Shown: positions 34,360-47,973 of the stretch, piece after piece | How the letters are laid out: each line of letters begins with the position of its first letter | How positions within the stretch are numbered: the first letter of the stretch is position 1 | Source of the DNA: Channa striata | Lineage: Eukaryota; Chordata; Actinopteri; Anabantiformes; Channidae | DNA: 64,000 nt | Reading direction: 5' to 3' | NCBI GenBank assembly: GCA_033026295.1 | Contig: CM065180.1 | Location: 24,357,023-24,421,022 of the forward strand | Position numbers and translations under genes: made by a program | The notes under the pieces: model-generated | The model's input: the letters and a program-made list of their open reading frames with translations, nothing else | Told to the model about the DNA's origin: nothing | Databases searched by the model: none

Positions 34360-34730
34360 TCTGTGTTCAGAAAATATTTAGACACCTTCACACATAATTG
34401 TGTTGATGCAATGTTTGCTCACCTGCACACATTCAATAACCTACAATGACAAAGGGGAAAAAACATGTTTTTAGAAATGATTTGCAAATGAATCTGTATA
34501 TAATCATTTGCAAAAGTCAACGGTCTAACAGAACTTCAGAAGTTCTTTACAGAAATGAGAAAACCTGATAAAATCGATACAAAGAAGCTGCACCCTGTTG
34601 GGCGTTTGTCAAACAGCATTTAAGGGGACCTCGAGCGGACAAGGACGCGCAGTCTGGTCTGAGACTAAATGGACTCACTCTGTGGCCAGAACTGTAAGCA
34701 CTATGGCAAAATGCAAACCGTGCATAGGCT
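34360..34730. mobile_element. decayed Tc1-like DNA transposon remnant
   Basis: 34360-34500 resembles the end of fish Tc1-like elements (ACACATTCAATAACC, ACAATGACAAAGGGGAAAA, TTTTTAGAAATGATTTGCAA). 34525-34720 resembles fragments of their transposase region, including GAACTTCAGAAGTTCTT and GTCTGGTCTGAGACTAAATG. The two parts are brought together by a large internal deletion and many substitutions. No open transposase frame survives. It begins about 350 bases after the rgl3 stop, so it may be part of the 3' UTR. Confidence 0.55.
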
Positions 34731-35369
34731 CGTGTAAAATTTTGTCTTTATCAGTAATCAACTGATGAGATCTTATTTATTTCAGTTTAACTGTTAATAA
34801 TAATAATAATAATATTAATATTATAACCTGCGAGTTCAAAGGGAATGACGGTGAGATGCTGTGTGCAGGGTCCACAGACAGGCCCTGCAGCCGGGTGGAT
34901 CGGTCTCAGCTCGGCTCTTCTGGTTGTGATACACATCACTGGAAGGATCGCATTCTTGAGCGGGGTGATCGTGGCAGCAGCTTCGACAGACAGGACGGGA
35001 TGTACATGTGCAAATGTCTACTGTATTTAGAAGAGACACTGTTTGTGATGTCAGTGTTAGTACTAGGACTCAGTAAATGATGTTAGATTTTTAATGTTTT
35101 GTATTTATTTTCACTTTAGCTCAACAGTGATTCGCTTTTATTGCATCTTTATTGAAGAAGCACCATGAGCCTCATGCAAGACCAAGTAGGATAAGATTTG
35201 TTCTTCAGTCGCACTTTTTCCCCCCCCGAGGTTTTGTTGAAAATCTGGTCCCGTACAGGCAGACTGATTTTCTTCAAAAGGGTTTAACACATTTATTTCA
35301 CCCATATAAACCTAATTTGCATCAACATGCAACTTAATGTAATGTATTATTGCTGAATTAACGTGCTGT

Positions 35370-35394
35370 TCATCATCATCATCATCATCATCAT
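35370..35394. repeat. (CAT)n microsatellite
   Basis: About eight CAT trinucleotides in the AT-rich DNA after rgl3. Confidence 0.9.
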
Positions 35395-37063
35395 GGCTGC
35401 TAGTTTACTGAGTTTTGATTTTATCACATGTAATCTCAGCTTCTCTGATCAAACCTCAGTGACGCGTGTTGACATGTGATCATCGCTCTGATACGACCAC
35501 TATAACATGACTCTGTGACATTCGTATGGGTTTAGTTTGGTGATTCCTGACACAGACTTGCTCTGACATGAAGCAGAACGGGAGCCTGATGTGGAAATTT
35601 TAAGGTACATGAATGTTTAATACTCATAAGGCAAAACAACCACACAGAGAAAAGTCAGACATTTGGGACAAAAATGCTAATCTGCTCTTGCACGAGGCCC
35701 ATTGGGATAACTGACTATGTGACTTTAAGTTGTCTTGTGACTGGATAAAACTAGTTTGATTAGTGTAGTTTTAACACTGAAATGCTTTAAATATAAATTA
35801 AATGTTAGACATTAAATTCGGACCTGTGAAGACTGGGTGGTGCTTTACCGGCTTGACCTGCAGCCTCACGAGGACTTCAGATACAATCAGTTCAGTGACG
35901 TCAATCGGTGGCAACACTGTAGTGACATAGTGGATAACGATCATGTTTTCATGCTGTCACAGCTCCAGGGAGTCTGTGCAAACTGAATGAGTTATACAAC
36001 ATGTGGGGAAGTCAGGAGCTTGGCTCCAGGCCACAGCTGTCACCGAATGGCACGAACATCTCAGCGATTCTCTCTGCAGACAGTAAGAACTTTATCACAC
36101 TGAAAACTGCTTTTAGTTGACTCTTTAACATGATGTCACATTTAAGAACAATTAAGAAAATGTGTTGTAATGAAAACTAAAATAAACACTAGTTAAGTCA
36201 TATTTGCCTAATAATTCTATAAATAAAGCCACTGCTGTAGAAACTTGTTCTGTTTATGCATTAAATTAACATCAACATTACTGCAAAACACTCAATCAGT
36301 CAAATAAGCACTTAATTAAATGAAGCTCTGTCTATTTATTGAAATGACTCTGTAAGTCTACATGTAAATGCATTTAAGTCTTACCTTTTTATGTGGTCAT
36401 GAAGCTAATGTGGCAGTCACACTAAACAGTGTTGTAGGATTATTGCCATTTATGTTATTTTATTTGTTTGATCATGGCCAAGCCAAGTAGTATATTAATA
36501 CAGTGTATGTCAAATTCTGTGTCCAAACCAAGTGAAGAATATTAAAAAGGAAACGTTTACATGCCTGACTGAATGTTGCCTTTATTTTTATTGATTTGCA
36601 GTTGATACTTTATGACATAAATTGTTCTGAATGTGAATACTTGTAATGTTGTTAATTTCATAAATGGATTGTTCTGCTCAATTTCACATGTAATTGTTTT
36701 GCTTGAAGAGTTATAGGTACATTATACTACAATGTCACTGTTAAACAAAAGTTTAATTAAAAAGTTTTCAAGCGAACGCTTCAACCAGACCTGGATTATT
36801 GTTATGATTGTTTGCCAGTGAACAATTTCATGCGCAGATGAAACAAATGTGTTTTGGAGCTGAGGTGTCACAGAATAATAGCTAATATGGGTAAAAAGTA
36901 AATATGAAATAAACCATTTGGCATGAACTTAAGCATGATAATTGAAAAATGAATAGATAAATACACTTGGGGAGATAAGTTGTGGGTATTTTCTTACCTA
37001 AAAACAGAACAGTTGTCGTACGGAAGCTAAACTTTTTAAAAACGAGTCACCTGTTTCCCGCTT

Positions 37064-37110
37064 CCCGTGACGTCACTGACCCCTGCGGCTTGTCGGGCGC
37101 GGCTGATTCG
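37064..37110 (+). promoter_or_regulatory. possible promoter with CRE palindrome
   Basis: GTGACGTCACTG contains the full cAMP-response element palindrome TGACGTCA. It is followed by a small CpG-rich patch (TGTCGGGCGCGGCTGATTCG). Both stand out in otherwise AT-rich surroundings and lie about 60-120 bases before a possible first exon. No TATA box was seen. Confidence 0.4.
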
Positions 37111-37162
37111 CGCCTTTTTACCTTTTTTAAAAAAATTTTTTCAAGCAAACCAGCACGTTCAT

Positions 37163-37253
37163 ATGGATTTAACTTCCTCATGGAAGACTAATGCTGGAGA
37201 AGGCTGTTCGGATCGGCACCGACCACGTCCTCGAAGACCGGAACCTCACGAAG
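37163..37253 (+). other. possible first exon of an unidentified gene
   Basis: Two reading frames start downstream of the CRE/CpG patch and run to a good donor (CGAAG|GTAAAC at 37254). From the ATG at 37163 the frame gives MDLTSSWKTNAG... (30 codons, phase 1), rich in Arg/Pro at its end. From the ATG at 37191 it gives MLEKAVRIGTDHV... (21 codons, phase 0). An ATG at 37180 gives only MED-stop. Neither peptide was recognised and no second exon was found in the following 25 kb. Confidence 0.25.
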
Positions 37254-40200
37254 GTAAACGCAGACGTCAGCAGCCGCCATGTTTCTACGCTGCGGCCTTT
37301 TCCCTCAGGCCCAGCTCGATGGTTCTGGGTGTTCGTCTGTTTCTGGGGGGAAATGTCGGCGATATTAGCCACAGTTTATTCGTAGCTTGTTTGGACGTTT
37401 TCGTTGTTCCGTGTCTTTGTAGCTGTTGTGAATATTGAGTCAATTTTTGGATTGTGTCCCCCTTTCCTCAGGGTCTCTGACTCTTTGGACTTGGCATTCA
37501 GTGGTATTCACCTGTGTTCTGCTGAAGCCATCTTTGGCGCTCCTTCAGTGAACCTGCCGCCATCTTTGTTCCTCGTGGTCCAGTCCTGTGCCTCAGCAGC
37601 TCGTCCTGTTCTGTCTGTTTCCTTGTAGAGCAGCAGTTGTTGTTGGTTGGATCCCGGCTGGTCACGTAAAGTGTCCTACAAAAGTCCCCACACGTGGACA
37701 GGCCCACGTCATTGGTGAAGTTCTTTCTTCACGGGTCTACCCAGGGATCCACTCTGCTGGTTCCTAATGACCTGAGAGTAAAGGCGCTTGCACACTTTCC
37801 TTATGTCCTTCGTTAACATGGGGCATCACTTCCCCAAACCACAACAGGCACAACTAAATGTCTAATCCTGACACCAGAAACCACATTTTAAGCCTGACGC
37901 CGCTCAAACGTCCTCACAGCCGGTGGTGTCCAACTGCCATTTGTGCAGACACAGTCTAACGTTTTTAGCAGACAGGCAGCACGTGCACATATACATATAC
38001 GATATGCCTGCATCTGCATGTACACAGTAATGAGGAGCCTTATATTTTGTATTCATGAAACAGATTTCCTTTATGCTGTGGCCCAGTGAGGTTTGTTTCG
38101 AAGGAGTGTGAGTGGGTGTGTTGGATATTATTTATGGATTGAATGTTGTTTTTTGGCTTGCATACAGTTTCAGACTGATTCAAGAGTGAGTATGCACTTC
38201 ACGTGTCCCAGTCTGTGTTCTGGTCTGGATGTCAGCCTGTCCACATCCAGAGGTTCAACTGGTCAAGTGTCCCAAGCCACAGATTAGAACAGAGTCATTC
38301 AAGTCATTGCTGTCTTAATGACATTTTAGAAATCCCTCTCAAAATTGGAGTGTACTGATTTTGGTTATTTTGTAGCGTTCTTTTATCATTTGCACCTCCC
38401 GATGGCGCTGCTGCCTTCAGAACGGGAAACGTAAACACATTACAGCTCTGACAGAGTGTGTACTTTCACCACATCGTTCATTATTTTGAGCTCATTTAAA
38501 CCCATTCGTTGAATTAGGAGGAGTTTGTTTCAACGCGGTTTTTACAATACACTGCTTGATCTTTTTATTAGTAGCGTGTAAGCCTTATGTTTCTCCTGCA
38601 TAATTTAAGAAAAGTGTATATTAGCTAAACATAAGTTTACATGGTATGCGTGGGAATACATTTTATTAGAAATCTATTATTGTGCTGTGCACTCGATGTG
38701 ATCTCTGTCAAGGACACCTGGTGCAACTGATGCAGCCCTCGCTTTTGTGGCGGATTCCGTTCAGCCTGCAGTAGTCAGGAAAAGTTGAATTTGGAGCTAC
38801 CACTAGAAACATTAGTTGTTCAGAGATTTTAATTATTCTTGATTTATTAGTTCCGTGAAAACAGTTGCGGGTTTGTAGATGTTGCTAATGCACTTACTTT
38901 GCAACGGGTGTTGAAATATTTTGACTGCATATGTACATGTAATTGGAATGCTGTGATTATTTGCACAGTGAACACTGCTGATGTTGAAACACTGCACTGA
39001 CACTCAGGTGCCACGTGGGGGCAGTAGCATCTTAGCTGCAGAGTCTGAACACGTTTTCCCTTCATCCAGTTGGTGGTGGAGTTCAGTGTGGCTTTAATAT
39101 TGTCCATGTGTCTTGTGGAATTTGTCGTAAAACGAGCTCCTCAGGGAATCGTTTGTCCACCTTCGGTCTGTCGAATCTGAGTGATGTGGGATTTGAATGC
39201 ATAAGCACTCGCACACGGTGTGTGTGCAGCTGTTTACGGGATCTGAGGTTTTGTGTCAGGACAGATTTAAAGCAGTGAGTGCATCACTGAGCGCTGCTGG
39301 ATCTTCCACACACTGTGCACAGTAAACGCACACTCAGCAGACTTGTACACCTTCGGATTCATTAGGCCAGAGCCTGTTGGGGGGACTGCATAGGTCAGCA
39401 GTTGTAGAGGAGAAACAGGACACTGTTCCTCACCTCGTCCTTTCTCATACATTATGTATGACTGTGAGTAGCATGTAGGTGCTTATCTGCAGGTGAGACG
39501 TTCAAGCTCGTACGTAGCTTTGTCCAGGAGGTCTGTAATGGACATTGATTAGATGTTTGGTTGTTGATAGATTCTACGGTCTTTACCTCTGATGACCCGA
39601 AAGTGTTTGAGGAAGCCAGAGGCTTTTCCGGCGAGGGGTGTGACCTCACTGTGTTGTCGCATCTTTTTGTTGGTTTCCTCCTAAATGGAATATCTTTACG
39701 TAGTCAAACAGCCGACTTGAATTGGCACAGTCTCGATCTAAAGGTTTAGCTTTTTCATAAAAGGCGTCTGCATTGTTTGCCCAAGGCGTGATGACATCCT
39801 GTGTGTGGAGTAAGGAGGAAGTGCAGCAAGCACACAGCAAAACAAAGCTGTGCGAGGAGGCTTTTATTGGTAGCTTTTCTGTTAGAGATCACAAAGCTCC
39901 GTCTTCACACCAGGCCGGAACTGAGCATGTAAAAACAGCACAAATGTCCTTAGCATTTGGTGGTTTCCTAACCACACTGACTGCAGCTACTGGACATGGG
40001 TGGATGCAGAGCTGTGGCCCTGTTGGGCAACACTGAGCCACACAGCCACCCCCTTCCTCACCTGAGTGCAGAAGACAAAGAGATTCAGCTTCAGTTTTCA
40101 CTCAGAGCTCACAGACATTTCATGGGCTTTCAGTGATACAGGTAAACAGGAAAGACGCCTTGTACCAGATTTATCTCCAAGGTAATTTCCACCTGTGATC

Positions 40201-41539
40201 CCTGAACAGAGAGACCACAAACTAATTAAAAAAGAATTCAAATAGTAAATTATATATTTCTTTTTCTTTGTGGCTCAGTTCTTTCACTTTCTTTTAGTAG
40301 TAGTAGTTAATTATCTCTCAATATTAGCTGTTTGAATGTACCTAGACATCGCATTGAGGTTAATATAATTAGTAGAATTTAATTTTTGTCATAAATGCAA
40401 ACAGTCCAAGCCTAGATTCTGATAAAATACTGTCATGGCAAGTGACAGTTGTATTTCTGTTTGAACATTTTTATTTTCTAATATTTTATACTTTATGTTT
40501 CAAGTGTTGTACTTTTTACAGTCATATCACTAAACAAAATACAGTGCAGTCATCAGTATTTCCGTACATTTAGCAGCTACCCAGCAGCACTTAAAGTTAT
40601 TCTCATTATAATTATTTGATTTAGAACATATGACAATAAAACAGTTGATCGTTAAATCTGCAGTAATGAAATGAATGCATAAATGCATTAGTTTTTATGC
40701 TTTAAGAATTTTTACTTTTAGTATTGTTACTTCAGCTGTTTTTACATGCTAATACTTGAGTACAATCTGAAACGTAGGAGTTTAACTTGTAGGGGGTTTC
40801 TGCTCTTTGGTAAGGATTCATTCAATTAAGTAAATGGTATAAGTGCTTCACCCACAAGGGATCTGATAATGATCCATTAAAATGTGCCAGCGCTGACTCA
40901 GACGTCTCTTCCTCATACATGTCGTAGATATTACACGTGTGCTGCAGAAGTTCAAAGTCAGATGTGCATGTGCACCTCTGCACGCTGTTGATATGCATAA
41001 CCTTGTTCCTCATTCTCAGAAGAGGAAGTGGGGGGGGGGCACAGGGCAGCGAGAAAACCTCACTCACTGACCCCTTCCCTGAGACCACGTGAGGCTCGTT
41101 GGAAGATGGTGCAGAGCTACGTTATGTAATCGCTTGATATAGAACTTGAGTTATTTTGTCAAGAAGAAAGCAGTTGACAAATTTGAAGGTGCACATTGTT
41201 TTCTAACTTGAACGGATGAACAATCAGCGTTTACTGAAAAGATTTGTGCGTTTTGAGAAACAAATGCTGACGAGATGTGGGCTAAATCGTGTCGTTGATA
41301 AGCACGATGGTGAGGATTGTGCTGTAAATAACTCAGTGATCACTGTCGATGGGTCAGACCTGCACACAACTGCTTTTCAGATGTCAGTTCGTCCCACATG
41401 TCCTTTGTTCGATCCGGCTCTTGGAGGATTTTCTTGCTACTGTTGAAGATTTACTTCCGTCTTTGGAGTCATTTTCTTGCTGCATCATTAGTTTCTGCTG
41501 AGCTTCAGGTGGCGGAAAACTACCCCCCCACAATGACGG

Positions 41540-41860
41540 ACGGCCTGATACAGCAAAGCCTCAAATTACGAGTGTGACTAAAACACCATGCTTCACTTTT
41601 GGGATGATGCATTTGTGTTGGTGTGTGGTTCCTTTTGGTTTCCCAGCGTTTCGAACAAAGTTGGGCTGGTATTTGGCAAACTTCAAGTGCAGTAATGACG
41701 TTTTTCTGAGAGGTGCATGTTGTCCATGATCTGGATTATGGCGGGTTCACAAACACACATTACCTAACTGCAGGGATTTCTTTAAAGCTTTAGCAGTTAC
41801 ACTGAGCTTCTTTCTACCATCACTTAACATTCCGGTCTGTGGGGCTGGGAGCGCACTTCT
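41540..41860 (-). mobile_element. decayed Tc1-like transposon remnant
   Basis: ACACCATGCTTCACTTTTGG, GGTTTCCCAGCGTTTCG, TTTGGCAAACTTCAAGTG, then a stretch ending TTCTTTAAAGCTTTAGCAGT resemble, in order, the antisense strand of fish Tc1-like transposase genes. The copy is heavily mutated with no open frame and no identified terminal repeats. Confidence 0.4.
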
Positions 41861-44800
41861 AGCAACAGTAGCTACACAGCTAAATCATCCCTATTTATAG
41901 AGAGCTTGTCGTTACTTGTAAGGAACCTGGGAGTAAAGGAAAACAGCTCTTTCCTAGACCAGCTGTATATAGCTCCCTGTTTTTGTGTTGGTAGTAGATG
42001 CGTGTCATGTAAAATCGTAGTGACTTGAAATTTCATGTCGGATGGTTGGTATGAAAGACGACTAACTAATCATACACACACACAGCGAAACAAATTCACG
42101 CGGACCCAGCATACACACACAGAGCGAGCTGCTTTGAGTGACAGTCATGCCTGTTTGGACTCACGCAGCTGAGAAATTCTTGGCAGAGTGCAAATTGGTT
42201 GCACCATGTGTGCACACGCTTGTGCATATGCATGAAAGACTACAGACCCCTGCCTCCGCGTCAGTGCACATTGTAACTCTGGTACAGATGTTTTGCCTCC
42301 CACATGAGTTAGTCGGGGCTTGCTCTCTCTATTTCTCTCACCTCTGATCACACTTGTTAACCTTGGCCCCCCTCTGACTGTAGTCGTGTCACACCGTTAC
42401 AGAGCTTACACAGTTAAGCTGCTCTATTTTTAGAGGATTTGATCACATGATTTCTAATTTTGTCTCCCTATAATGAGTTGATGCTATCATGACTTCTGTA
42501 AATGTCAAGCTCCACACATCTGGCAGTCTTTGTAGGTTCAAATTACTGAAATTGAACACAAATTTTTCGCATAAATGAGCAGCGCGTTCATTGTCGGCGA
42601 CTAAAGAAAAAAATCCGGAAGACAGAGAACCGTAACAGAAGTTGTGATTCACATTGTTTCAGTGCTTTTGTTGGTTGGAGCTTCACCCATCTGGCTCCTT
42701 TGGAAACAGATTGTGTCCGACTGTTTCTAAACATTTAGCTCAGCAAACATCTTGGTTGAAATATTATCTTGTGTTCAGATTTAGATTATACTGCAGGGAC
42801 CTGAGGTTGTTGACAACATAGTTATTTTAAGTCATATTAGTCATTTTCAGTCTGTGCTGCGAGAAAAAAGCTTTCACATTGACGTGAGGTTCAAAGTGCC
42901 CCAGCTGCCCCGGTATGTCCCAGTGCTGATGCCCTTATCGGCCCCGATCCTGCCTTGGGGTGGAAAGATTTCTGTTGTTGTATGATAACTGATGAGGAAT
43001 AAAGTAGAGTCTTGTGCGCTGGAGTGCTGGTTCTAATGTGTTGGCCACTCTAAATGAAAGGAATGAGGTCCAGTACACAGTTCTGACCCACAGTGTCCTC
43101 AGCTATTAATACCTTGTAGAATGTTTGCATTAAGTTGAACACGTGGTCACAATGTTACACCTGATTTGTGTGTAAAACATTTTGTAGCAAACTGCAAAAT
43201 GTAAAGTTTTGTGCTCTAAATTCAGTCTGAGCCGTTGAGGTCAGGTCAGAGCAGTCTGCGCAGTCTCACCAATTCATTATCTGAGATGCAAATGTTTGCA
43301 GACACCTACTTTGAAATATCAAAACAAGGGATTTCATAAACATTTTTTTTATTAAACCTATTTGATGCAATTTTTGTTAGATCTGATGAGGAAAGAACAA
43401 TAGCCCCAGTGTCATTTTGTTAAGTTTTCTCGTTTAAGAAAAATATTTATTGCAAGAAGACTTGCAGTAAATGGAACGTATTTTTCTTTTTCCTTTTTTT
43501 TCTTATTTGCCTGCAGCTCCCAAATCACTGACTCCCCTGCTCTGAATGCTCTGACACGTGAAATTCTGAATGACAGTGCTGCTTTCATATTGTTATTGGT
43601 CCACACATAAATTCCGTCAGTCCTTTAGGAGTGCACAGTTCAGTGTGTGGCCTCCTGGCTGGACAGGTGTGTAACCTGTCCAAAGCTGTTCTTTTCTCGG
43701 CCTGTACGTTATGAACTTGTCTCAACAGCTCGTCTTTCTGCCCCTTACGCTCTAATGACCTGTTGCACTTGTGGTGATGAGCATTGCCGTGAATGTGTCT
43801 AGTGAAGAGTGACGGCATTTTCTATCCGCCATTGTCGCTCACAGCACTTCTCTGCTTCTTCTTGTGTTTTGTGTCTTTGTGACTATTTTTAGCCTGTGTG
43901 TGCACACACTCCCTGTATGGATGGGTTGTGTGTTCGTGTGTATGTGAATGGAGACTCCTCCAGTGTGAGTCATCCAGTGACATGCACAGATTCATGCCTT
44001 GCCTGAGCACATGGCTCTCAGACAACACACTCCCTGCCTTCACGTGCCTGCTCTCCCTCTCTTCTTTTTAGGTTGCTAAATTTTTTTTTCTGCTCTTCCC
44101 AAGAACCCCCATTTCCTAAGCTCCGCCCGTTGCATCTCGGACATTGGCGGCCGTTATTGCTCCCCGATTTAAGTGTCTTTGAAAAAACAAACAACCCGAA
44201 CGAGTGAAAGAGGAGCTTTTTTCTAACATTTCACATGGGTCACCTGCCCTTTCTCTGTCTGCGCTACATAGAATTTGTGCTGTTTCCTGTTGCCCGTGTT
44301 GCAACCCAGTGCAGCCGGAGCTCAGTGTAAACAACTGCTATAAATAATGAGCTGTGTGTGCACAAGTTGCATAAGAGTGAAAAAAAGCCCTTTGCCACGA
44401 ATCCCAGTGGGTTATTTGGAACAGGAGGACTTCTGAGAAAAGTGGGTGAGCGAGCATGTTGTTGGCGGTTCAGTCATATGTGTGATTAGTAGCTGTTTTC
44501 AACTCCAAACGTTCAGCAGCTACGGCTGAAACAAAGGCTTCTCTTGCTTTTATTTCCTAGCGATTAATTGCTCATGGCCGCCGCTGAAGGTCACTCCGCT
44601 GTGGTGTGTTCAAGCCAACATAGCACATGTTACTGTCACCACCAGCTTCAGGAGAGGGTCTGACAAAAGTGGTGCTACAGGTTTAGTGACCCACATACTC
44701 CTGAGTGAAATCCCAGCTTAACCAGCCTCTTACACTCAGAAATGCAGCGTGTTGAACTCTGGTCTCGTTCTGGTTGAACACGTCTGCAGACAGACACGAT

Positions 44801-45295
44801 CGCTGTGAGACAAAGACAAAAGGTACTGCCTAAAAATATGGCCCTGTACTTTTTTTTTTTTTATTGGTGTTACATTTTTGGAATCCCACAATGAGAATTG
44901 TCACCTCCTCTGCTCTCATCACACTCTGCTTAAACCTGTTGAGTATAAATTACTTGCACATTATGTTGCCTTGGCAGTCAGCTCGGCGTGTTAACAATGC
45001 TGCAGCCTATGGTGGCACACTTGAACGCAGCGTGGAAGCAGTGAAACAGCAAAACAACAGCTGATACTGTAAATCCCCTCGGTCCGTACCCACCTGCTGA
45101 GCCTGCTAATACGTGCGTGTCTCTCCTTGTATGTGGGGCTGCTTTACGTAAGCGCCCGCCCTGCCGGTAAAGGTGTTACTGTAACACGTTGAGTGCTGAC
45201 TGCATGTGAGCAGCCACTCACATGGGATCTGCTGTTCGCCCTCCTCCCTCCAGGTGTTTGGATTAGAGGAGGAAGGATTGACTGGCGGGGAAGAG

Positions 45296-45335
45296 AGTGT
45301 GTGTGTGTGTGTGTGTGTGTGGGGGGGGGGGGGGT
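45296..45335. repeat. (GT)n followed by poly-G
   Basis: A (GT)n run of about a dozen units passes directly into a run of about 14 G. Hard to sequence accurately. Confidence 0.9.
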
Positions 45336-46429
45336 GGCTTTACTGTAAACGGACTCTTCTGCTGTCACTGTATACACTTACAGTCCACTTCTGCCTTGAT
45401 ACTTCCTTATTTCCCTCAAAGCACAAGTCTCGAGCCGCTTGCTGTCACTGCTTTCTGCTTTTAGTTAGTTAGTCAGGGGCTGACTCTCAGTATGTGTGTG
45501 TCAGTGTATTGACCCAGGACGTGAAGGTTTCTTTGTTGAGATCCTTTCCAAAGACTGAAAGAAAGCAACAACACATACGAAAAGCACCACGAACTCAGAC
45601 TGTTTCCCTGCTAACCCGGTCACTGTCGGCGTTCTCCAGCAGCTGACTGATTCCCTGTCCTGTAAACGGAGACCTGGCTAGTGTAATCAGGGTGGTGCAT
45701 CAGAGAAACCCGGTTTTTCAAGGTTTATGTCTCCGGGAGAACACAGATTTCTCTGCCGTGTGTACATGTAGCCAGGTTTCTAATCAACATTTTACTGTAC
45801 TGGACAAATGTCAGCAAACTGGGACAGGAGGGTGTGTGGATCAAACAAATCAGAATGAAACTGAAAAGTAGTTGGCTGTCGCTGAAGTTTTTAGCTTAGT
45901 TTTTTTATTCTTGTTAAATCATTTGCTCAGCTTTAAGTTATGTCATATACATTTTGCAGTTTCAAAGAACAAATGCTGTTTGTCGTTTTAACTCTCTGAA
46001 ACATGGTATTCATTAATAAAGGCTTCAGTAGTTGTTAACTACTGGATCCTGCTCCGTGCTTCATGAGGTATGGAAAGGACTTTTTCACAGCCTGCAAACA
46101 CAACTTCCTTTTATCCATCGATAAAGATTTAGTAAGTCGCCTAGTAACTGTGAATAAAGTTAGTATTTATAAATGGATTTTGTTGGTTTTCTTTTAAAGT
46201 AAATGTTTGATACGTTGAATAAAGTGGAATATATAACAGGTGAAGAGGGACGTTTACCTCAGGAGGTGCTGAGACCAAAATGAGCGAAAAGAAGGAATAT
46301 TAACATCAACAGGTCAATGAACATGCTGCACTGTAACTGCAGAATGTGCAAGAGAATAACTGATGTTTTTGCCTTTTGGTTGGTAAATTACATGTAAGGG
46401 TCAATTCTTTCTGCCGTAGTCTCTTCACG

Positions 46430-46645
46430 TTCTACTCAGCCCAACATGTCAAGGCACCTGAGGCACCCACCCTGAGCCTGGTTCTGCTGGAGGTTTCCTC
46501 CGTTAAAGGGAGTTTTTCCCTCCCCACTGTTGCCCTATGGCTTTCCCAAGGGGCATTTGTTGGACTTTCTCTAAATGACTCATGTAAAGTGCCTTGAGAT
46601 GACTTTGTTGTAAATTGGTGCTATATAAATAAAGCTGAATTGAAT
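46430..46645 (+). mobile_element. L2/Rex1-like LINE 3' end, copy 2
   Basis: Begins at TTCTACTCAGCCCAACATGT and contains CCTGAGCCTGGTTCTGCTGG, AGGTTTCCTCCGTTAAAGGG, AAGTGCCTTGAGATGAC and GCTATATAAATAAAGCTGAA with an AATTGAATTGA tail. Same family and orientation as 20780-21017, 5'-truncated. Confidence 0.82.
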
Positions 46646-47058
46646 TGAGATTCGATAAGAACACCTCCAGGTCACCAGGTCACTGATGTACTTCCTGAAC
46701 CACATCCACTCCAACAAAGAAATATTACTGTAAAAAGGAAGAGTCCAAAAACGTTTCCAGTGTAAAATGTCGGTACTGATCGCTGTATCCTTGTTGGCTC
46801 AGTGATGCTGAGGAGATTTTTTTCATTACATATTTAAACTTGTTATTGACAAACAAAACTTTGGATTCTCGATAGTATGGAAGCAGTTTGGTTCATCCTA
46901 TGAAAGTTCTGGAGTTTGGTGATTACTAATATTTCACAACATGATAAACCAGAAAACTTCCTCGAAGCATCTTTTGTCATTTTACTGCCAATTAGAACCT
47001 TCCTGCATGCTTGGCATTCGTGAGCAGGGTTGTTTGTGAGGTTAGTGCACCAGGTTGC

Positions 47059-47080
47059 ACCCCCCCCCCCCACCCCCCCG
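47059..47080. repeat. poly-C run
   Basis: A C-rich run broken once by A (CCCCCACCCCCCC) after GGTTGCA. Confidence 0.85.
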
Positions 47081-47950
47081 CTCGTTTTTGTTGTTGTCTT
47101 TCAATTCAGTTCATCCTCTTTGTACTTTGCACAAGAAACAGGAAGTGCTCCCTCTGTCTGCTGCCTCCTCACACACATTTAGCAATGGAGGCTACAAGTG
47201 TGTAATTTCTCCTAAACTGGACACTATAAAGTGCTGGATTGTAATTGACTTATTAAGTTGTGAAATTCCGTTGGTTTGCTGCTTTCTTTGTAACTGATTA
47301 GTCTTTGTGTTTGTAGGGAGTCTCGTGGTGTGAGTCTGCAGCTTCTTGACCTCTTCAGTCACATTTTTGTGTGTTTGTGTGCTTTTTTGTCTTTAATGGT
47401 GTTCCATGCAAATAAACTAAACATCAATAAGTGTGACACATGCTCAGTATTTGTTACAAAGAGATGTTGATCCAGTTTTAAAATCATTGTGGAGGCTTTG
47501 GTTTGAGGTGTACCTTAGAAACTGCAACCTTCAGCTGCTGCACTGTGGCTTATTTGCATGCGTTGTTTACATGCTGAGTGTGTCCGTGTGTCTTTACAGG
47601 AGCAAAGTGCAGGACAGGAACACGAGCCCCTGCTGCTCTCCGTACAGTCACTTAAAACAGGGCTGATGGAGACAGATGGATGGACCTGTTGACACTAATC
47701 CTGCTGTATGAGGTAATGGAGCTCGCCTGTGTTTGTGCCGCTCCTTCCCTGCCACTCCTGACTTACTGACTGACCTACTTAACCAGCAACTCACGTGGCA
47801 CCAAGGCAAACACACACACACACACTTGGTGTTTTGTTCCCAGAAGCTTAGTGAACTGTAAGATACTGTGTGTATGGTTATCACAAGCCTGCTGTTGGTT
47901 TGCAGTAATAACACCCCAAATTGATCATTAATAAGTTGTAGGTGTGTCTC

Positions 47951-47973
47951 TGTGTGTGTGTGTGTGTGTGTGC
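47951..47973. repeat. (TG)n microsatellite
   Basis: About 11 TG dinucleotides; a short CA run at about 47811-47825 lies upstream. Confidence 0.85.

Larger units (their letters stand above)
34009..37050. other. rgl3 3' flank, AT-rich non-coding DNA
   Basis: Apart from the Tc1 remnant this stretch has only simple repeats: AAT/TA-rich at 34794-34823 and (CAT)n at 35370-35394. No strong, uniquely placed poly(A) signal for rgl3 could be chosen. No coding exon was supported. Confidence 0.6.

Noticed and set aside
47599..47715. Possible exon after TGTCTTTACAG and before GAG|GTAATG
   Set aside because: The splice-like signals are fair, but no frame continues to any other exon and the peptide is not recognised; at most an untranslated exon.
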